A stretch of DNA of 64,000 bases from the NCBI RefSeq assembly GCF_013141715.1, contig NZ_WHOA01000037.1, forward strand, positions 45,322-109,321, given 5' to 3'. Source of the DNA: Paenibacillus phytorum (GTDB lineage: Bacteria > Bacillota > Bacilli > Paenibacillales > NBRC-103111). Below the pieces are notes generated by a model, which ran no database searches, had not been told where the DNA came from, and was given only the letters and a program-made list of their open reading frames with translations. The position numbers were made by a program, and so were the translations under genes. This document shows positions 60,256 to 64,000 of this stretch, one piece after another (position 1 is the first letter of the stretch; each line of letters begins with the position of its first letter).

Positions 60256-61209
60256 CTCAAGGGTTTGCCCAAATCCCTCATCAAGTCCCAACATTATGTT
60301 CATACATTGAATCGCTGCTCCCGATGAACCCTTCCCGAGGTTGTCCAGTCTGCATGCGACAAGAACTTGATCGTCATTCCCTAGGACAAAAATCTCAGAA
60401 TAATTGGTTCCGTTGCATAGTGTCGGATCAAGGGCATATTGGGAAATTCCCTTAGTATCATCAAGCGGGATGACTCTTACGAACGTTTCTCCTTGATAAT
60501 AATCTGTGAGAGCAGCATGAATTTCCTGAAGGCTAGGTTGATTAATAAGCAGACGAGTAACTAAAGGAACCGTCACAACCATACCATTGTAAAAATTGCA
60601 AACAGTTGGAAGAAATACAGGCTGGAACTCAAGATCCGTAAATTTCTTCATTTCAGGCAAATGCTTATGATCCAGCTTTAAACTATAGTGCTGTGGGTAC
60701 CTTAGGCTGTCGTTTACGTCACTAAAACCGCCTGTCTCGTATTGTTCAATGAATGCCTTGCCCCCACCACTATAACCCGTTAATGAGTGGCAACTAACCG
60801 GATAATCACGTGGAAGGATTCCCCTTTGGACAAGTGGATTAATCGCAAGCACGAACGCAGTTGCGTGGCAACCTGGCACTGACACACGCGCAGCATTGGC
60901 TATCTTGCCCCTTTGTAAAGCCGATAATTCTGGCAAGCCATAGGTCCACGCTTCATTGGTACGAAAAGCCGTACTGCTATCAATAACCCGGGTATTAGGA
61001 TTAATAATGAGTTTTATGGCCTCTCGAGCAGCCTGGTCTGGCAGACACAAGAATACAATATCCGCTTCATTCATTAACTTTATTCGGATCTCGGGATCTT
61101 TCTTTTGCTCCTCTGAAATCCATAGAAGTTCCACGTCGTTTCGTTGGTTAAGTCTTTCATGTATATTTAGTCCCGTCGTCCCGTACTGGCCATCTACAAA
61201 TACTTTCAT
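60250..61209 (-). CDS. argC: N-acetyl-gamma-glutamyl-phosphate reductase, type 2
   Basis: A 319-residue enzyme of the short (type 2) AGPR class. It begins MKVFVDGQYGTTGLNIHERL, the NADP-binding motif of this class (GxxGTTG), contains the active-site Cys in VPGCHATAFVLAINPL (about 117) and the GYSGGGKAFIEQYETG loop. It reduces N-acetylglutamyl phosphate to the semialdehyde in arginine synthesis. GGAGGT precedes the ATG at 61209. Unlike a normal arg cluster, no argJ, argB or argD is adjacent, so it may be a second copy. Its stop overlaps a downstream start context. Confidence 0.92.
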   Translation of the reverse strand: MKVFVDGQYGTTGLNIHERLNQRNDVELLWISEEQKKDPEIRIKLMNEADIVFLCLPDQAAREAIKLIINPNTRVIDSSTAFRTNEAWTYGLPELSALQRGKIANAARVSVPGCHATAFVLAINPLVQRGILPRDYPVSCHSLTGYSGGGKAFIEQYETGGFSDVNDSLRYPQHYSLKLDHKHLPEMKKFTDLEFQPVFLPTVCNFYNGMVVTVPLVTRLLINQPSLQEIHAALTDYYQGETFVRVIPLDDTKGISQYALDPTLCNGTNYSEIFVLGNDDQVLVACRLDNLGKGSSGAAIQCMNIMLGLDEGFGQTLEE

Positions 61210-61305
61210 AGCATATACCTCCGTACACATAATGTATAATTATACGTTATAATGTATTTATATACAATTCGTTATTTCCCAATAACAGAAAAGTTCTATA
61301 CAAAG

Positions 61306-61332
61306 AAGCCACTCCATTGTTAGGAGTGGCTT
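61306..61332 (-). terminator. Terminator after the leucine-rich-repeat gene
   Basis: AAGCCACTCC (61306-61315) and GGAGTGGCTT (61323-61332) are perfect 10-bp arms; TTCTTTG follows on the minus strand. Confidence 0.65.
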
Positions 61333-61386
61333 TGTCTTTATATGCTGATATAAATTTTTGGTCAAACTTCATTTGATATTACGGTG

Positions 61387-62433
61387 TTATGATTCAATCG
61401 TTTCCCATAACGAATCCTGTGACACATTAATGTATTTCAGTTGCTTCATACCATAGAGGAAATCAGGCTTCCGATTGATCATACACATTCCTAAGTCCAA
61501 GATTCGCAGGTGCTTCAGCTTCTCTAGCTCGAGCGGTAGCTCATGGATTGAGGTGTATTGAATCGTAAGCTGCTCCAGTTGTTCTAGCTCTCCAATCTCC
61601 GGTGGGATGCGGTTTAGGCTGATCTCTTCCTTCGGCTTGGCCCGATACCCGGGAGTCGGCCGATCCGAGCTCGCACAATGGATGCAAAGCTCTTTCAGGT
61701 TCTTCAGCCTGGCTATGGATGCGGGAATACTCTCCAAATCAGCCGTCAGGATTTTCAAGCGTTCTAGCTTGCTTAACTCGAACAGACCTTCGGGTAGACG
61801 ATAAATATCCTGTTCAAAAATTTCTAGACCACGTATCTCTGTAAGGTCCCGGATTCTCTCAGGCAGCTCTGTCAGCCCATGTCCACTTATATACAGCCAG
61901 TCGGTTTTATGCTTAATGGCATCATCTAGCAGACGATCCAGGTCCCGGTGAGCCTTTAATTCCAAAAAAAGCCCTGTAATTCGATCCATCAGTTCGATTG
62001 CTTCTTCCTCAGTTACTTCCATACCATACATATGTTCATGCACAACCGAGTAAAGGTAGTCTCCGCCACCTTCTTTCAAGAAACACAAATCTTCCGGCAG
62101 GCTAGGATAAATCCAATCCGACAGGCGGTTTGCCATTTGCTTCAGTAGGTTCCCGCTTTCTTCGCAGCATCTATAAAAATAGTAGGTTCCCGCGGTATAA
62201 AAGGCATGACTGCGATAGGTATTTCTTATTTGTGTAAATTCATCCATATTATCGCCTTGGATTATGATTGTCTTCACCAGGTAAGGTTCCAACGCTTCCA
62301 ATACGCTTGTGTAATGGCCCCGTACCACATCAGCCGGAATTTTCTCCCCAAGCACAAAACATTCCGAGTTCCGTATCGCCAAATCTATTACCTGCTCGTA
62401 AGCTTCGCCTTTAGGGTCTGTATACATTCTCAT
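61387..62433 (-). CDS. Leucine-rich-repeat protein
   Basis: About 348 residues. The N-terminal 190 residues are helical with no recognised domain (YRSHAFYTAGTYYFYRCCEE, then LLKQMANRLSDWIYPSLPED). From about residue 195 there are LRR units of about 23 residues: LPERIRDLTEIRGLEIF, LPEGLFELSKLERLKIL, IPASIARLKNLKELCIH, IPPEIGELEQLEQLTIQ and LPLELEKLKHLRILDLG. No signal peptide is present. Start chosen as ATG 62433 with GGAG nine bases upstream; 62454 is possible. Probably an intracellular interaction scaffold; partner unknown. Confidence 0.7.
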   Translation of the reverse strand: MRMYTDPKGEAYEQVIDLAIRNSECFVLGEKIPADVVRGHYTSVLEALEPYLVKTIIIQGDNMDEFTQIRNTYRSHAFYTAGTYYFYRCCEESGNLLKQMANRLSDWIYPSLPEDLCFLKEGGGDYLYSVVHEHMYGMEVTEEEAIELMDRITGLFLELKAHRDLDRLLDDAIKHKTDWLYISGHGLTELPERIRDLTEIRGLEIFEQDIYRLPEGLFELSKLERLKILTADLESIPASIARLKNLKELCIHCASSDRPTPGYRAKPKEEISLNRIPPEIGELEQLEQLTIQYTSIHELPLELEKLKHLRILDLGMCMINRKPDFLYGMKQLKYINVSQDSLWETIES

Positions 62434-62620
62434 CCCATAAGTCTCCATTCCCATTCGAAGTACATAATATTCCAACTGGCATAATACCACAAATTGGAAC
62501 TATCCTGCCCGTTAGCTTAATGGAGCTATATGAACCGTTGGTATTGGGACAATGTTCTTGACCTCCACCATTTGTTGTTGTCATGTTTAATACGGTCATT
62601 AGGCGAACTTATAATTACAA

Positions 62621-62653
62621 AACAACGTCACCACGCATCGTGGTGACGTTGTT
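62621..62653 (-). terminator. Terminator after the LURP-one-like gene
   Basis: AACAACGTCACCACG (62621-62635), CAT, CGTGGTGACGTTGTT (62639-62653): perfect 15-bp stem with TTTTG following on the minus strand. Confidence 0.85.
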
Positions 62654-62670
62654 ATAAAACTATTACGTTT

Positions 62671-63249
62671 CTATCCCTGATTGCCCTCGACGCCGATCAG
62701 TAGCACCGCGGCGGCGAGGCCCAAGCGGCGATCAAGCTTGTAGTTGTGGTCAGCGGAGAAATCGAGGTTTAGCTTTTGGACGAACGGGTTTAAATTTTGT
62801 TTGAACTCTGCGACCTTGGTCCCGTTCATCTCCACGTTGTAATGCTGAGGAATCAAATTCGTCAGGAATCTTCGCAAAAGAGCAAGCAGTGCGTTATCTT
62901 CCTTAATCAATCCGATCTCCGAGTCACTTGGGCTCAAAATCGCCCATTCATCCTTGAAGATCGACTTCATCCCTTTGCGTCGCAAAGAACCTACCTTGAT
63001 CCCGGTTTCGACATCAACTACGTCGAAGATTGAGGAAAAATCAATGACGCTTCGCGCTTGAATGCTTATCAACTCATCTTGCATTGTTTCATCCCCGTAT
63101 ATTCGGATGTCTTCCTTCAGCTTGAAGGCTTTCATCTTCGAGAACAGAATTGCCTTTTCATCAATGTCGAAAATATCGATTTTAGCGCCAACTAGAGAAA
63201 GGATCTGTTTTCTAACCACGAATTTTTGATGATTGAATTTCGGATTCAA
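62671..63249 (-). CDS. LURP-one/Tubby-C-like domain protein
   Basis: A 192-residue soluble protein. It starts MNPKFNHQKFVVRKQILSLV and has alternating strands (DIFDIDEKAILFSKMKAFKL, IDFSSIFDVVDVETGIKVGS, LRRKGMKSIFKDEWAILSPS), the pattern of LURP-one-related / scramblase-like beta barrels, with a hydrophobic C-terminal helix (LGLAAAVLLIG). Function in bacteria is unknown. Monocistronic with a strong terminator. Confidence 0.68.
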   Translation of the reverse strand: MNPKFNHQKFVVRKQILSLVGAKIDIFDIDEKAILFSKMKAFKLKEDIRIYGDETMQDELISIQARSVIDFSSIFDVVDVETGIKVGSLRRKGMKSIFKDEWAILSPSDSEIGLIKEDNALLALLRRFLTNLIPQHYNVEMNGTKVAEFKQNLNPFVQKLNLDFSADHNYKLDRRLGLAAAVLLIGVEGNQG

Positions 63250-63336
63250 GTCTTCGCCCCCTACACTCTAGAATCAACTGAGTCTTTATTCATTGGATTC
63301 GACAGAATTAGGGAAGATTCCTTTTTGTATCCGAAT

Positions 63337-63705
63337 TCAGTTCACTTCGAGATCTTGGATCGCGTAATAAGCTTGTAAATAGTTCTGCGTTAGTTTAGCC
63401 TCGGATAATTCTAGAGTGTGTGAAGATGCAATTTCTTCTGATGATTTGAAGACCGAGTCATTTCTGTGGATACCACCATAAATAATATCGAATCCGAGCT
63501 CTTTTATGCATTCGAACGCTTATCTGAAAGTGGTACTTTATCCATTCCGTTCGAATCGATCATGATATCCCTGCCATTTCGAAGATGAAGGATATGGAGA
63601 TGCCCAAAGAGATCCTGCTTCTCTGGTGAAAGTTGAAACAGTTTGCGATACATCTCGGCTGAAAACAATGATTGATGTTAATTTCTTATGCCTTGTGATT
63701 TGCAT
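63337..63705 (-). pseudogene. Decayed gene with at least one frameshift
   Basis: From the ATG at 63705 (AAGGAGAG upstream) the reading must shift to give HQSLFSAEMYRKLFQLSPEK, then QDLFGHLHILHLRNGRDIMI and DSNGMDKVPLSDK. Near 63521 it shifts again to FECIKELGFDIIYGGIHRND, SVFKSSEEIASSHTLELSEA and KLTQNYLQAYYAIQDLEVN with a stop at 63337. Each stretch has protein-like composition, so this looks like one gene of about 120 codons broken by frameshifts. The family is not recognised. Confidence 0.55.
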
Positions 63706-63874
63706 TGTCTTTCTCTCCTTAAGCAGTAATAAAATTGAAGTAACCTACTGAAGTTCCTAATGTAAATAATAGACGATTCAAATAATGGAAGGGTTGCGTT
63801 AAACTGCCCGTCCCTCCCCATCAACATCGACGATTATCGAGACTTGAATCAAAGCTCAAACGAAACTACATAAA

Positions 63875-63903
63875 ACAAAAAAAGCCTTATATATCAAGGC
63901 TTT
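63875..63903 (-). terminator. Terminator after tRNA-Gly
   Basis: AAAGCCTT (63881-63888) and AAGGCTTT (63896-63903) form an 8-bp stem; TTTTTTTGTTTT follows on the minus strand. Confidence 0.85.
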
Positions 63904-63920
63904 AGTGTTGTAATACGGTA

Positions 63921-63991
63921 AGCGGGCGGCGGGAATCGAACCCGCGCGATCAGCTTGGAAGGCTGAAGTTCTACCATTAAACTACGCCCGC
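63921..63991 (-). tRNA. tRNA-Gly(TCC)
   Basis: A 71-base cloverleaf on the minus strand. The acceptor stem GCGGGCG pairs with CGCCCGC; the D arm is followed by the anticodon arm CAGCC-TTCCAAG-CTG-type loop with anticodon TCC; the T arm holds GGTTCGATTCC. The CCA end is not encoded. A terminator follows. Confidence 0.93.
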
Positions 63992-64000
63992 ATTAATATA

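Noticed and set aside
1..64000. CRISPR arrays, insertion sequences, prophage genes, rRNA operons
   Set aside because: No regularly spaced direct repeats, transposase motifs, phage structural genes or rRNA sequence were seen.

Overview
The window looks like a chromosomal segment of a spore-forming Bacillota bacterium of the Paenibacillaceae type (Paenibacillus/Cohnella-like). The reasons are strong AGGAGG ribosome sites, many YesM/YesN- and AraC-type regulators beside LplA/LplB/LplC-like sugar ABC transporters, large secreted multidomain glycoside hydrolases, a zinc-type ribosomal protein L32, and small glycine- or proline-rich proteins of spore-coat character. This assignment is inference from gene content; no rRNA is present. 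The only RNA gene seen is a tRNA-Gly(TCC) at the right end.

Layout. 0-24 kb is a mosaic of small independent units: a partial DMT exporter, an alpha/beta hydrolase, a YolD-like protein, a MacB-type ABC exporter, and four regulator/enzyme modules (TetR/SDR, MarR/two unknown paralogues/azoreductase, TetR/FAD monooxygenase, TetR/SDR with an extra N-terminal domain). These are followed by a secreted glycosidase-like protein with a metallophosphoesterase, an OmpR-type two-component pair, a phosphotransferase, a pentapeptide-repeat protein, rpmF, an EamA exporter with a TrmB-like regulator, and an amidohydrolase of the MTA/SAH deaminase group. Several divergent intergenic regions hold clear dyad operators.

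24-56 kb is a carbohydrate-utilisation region with two parallel loci on the minus strand. Locus A (38.6 to 24.2 kb, in transcription order) is LacI regulator, YesM-like kinase, YesN-like response regulator, LplB- and LplC-like permeases, solute-binding lipoprotein, two tandemly duplicated clan-A glycoside hydrolases, Gfo/Idh/MocA oxidoreductase, and a TIM-barrel sugar isomerase/epimerase. Locus B (56.2 to 42.6 kb) is LplB, LplC, solute-binding lipoprotein, a membrane AraC regulator, an oligogalacturonate-lyase-like (PL22) enzyme, a 1492-residue modular glycoside hydrolase behind a perfect cre site, a five-bladed-propeller glycosidase, and a polysaccharide deacetylase. Between them lie a FAD-dependent oxidoreductase and a divergent AraC / Gfo-Idh pair. 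The likely logic is extracellular cleavage, oligosaccharide import through two MsmK-less Lpl-type transporters, and intracellular oxidation, isomerisation or lyase steps. A pectic or rhamnogalacturonan-like substrate is suggested only by the PL22-like gene.

56-64 kb returns to mixed genes: a 2OG-Fe(II) oxygenase, an SRPBCC/DoxX/ArsR operon with a palindromic operator, a cluster of small probable spore-associated genes with argC, a leucine-rich-repeat protein, a LURP-one-like protein, a decayed gene and tRNA-Gly. Broken genes visible from the sequence are an Ada-type metal-binding-domain fragment (57.3 kb), a frameshifted small gene after argC (60.1 kb) and a frameshifted gene at 63.3-63.7 kb. 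No CRISPR array, insertion sequence or prophage was seen. The most unusual items are the two overlapping 9-bp dyads at 293-336, the structured intergenic element at 10.93-11.03 kb, the hairpin that buries the ribosome site of the amidohydrolase gene, and the duplicated glycosidase pair in which one copy is shortened by a Gln-to-stop change.
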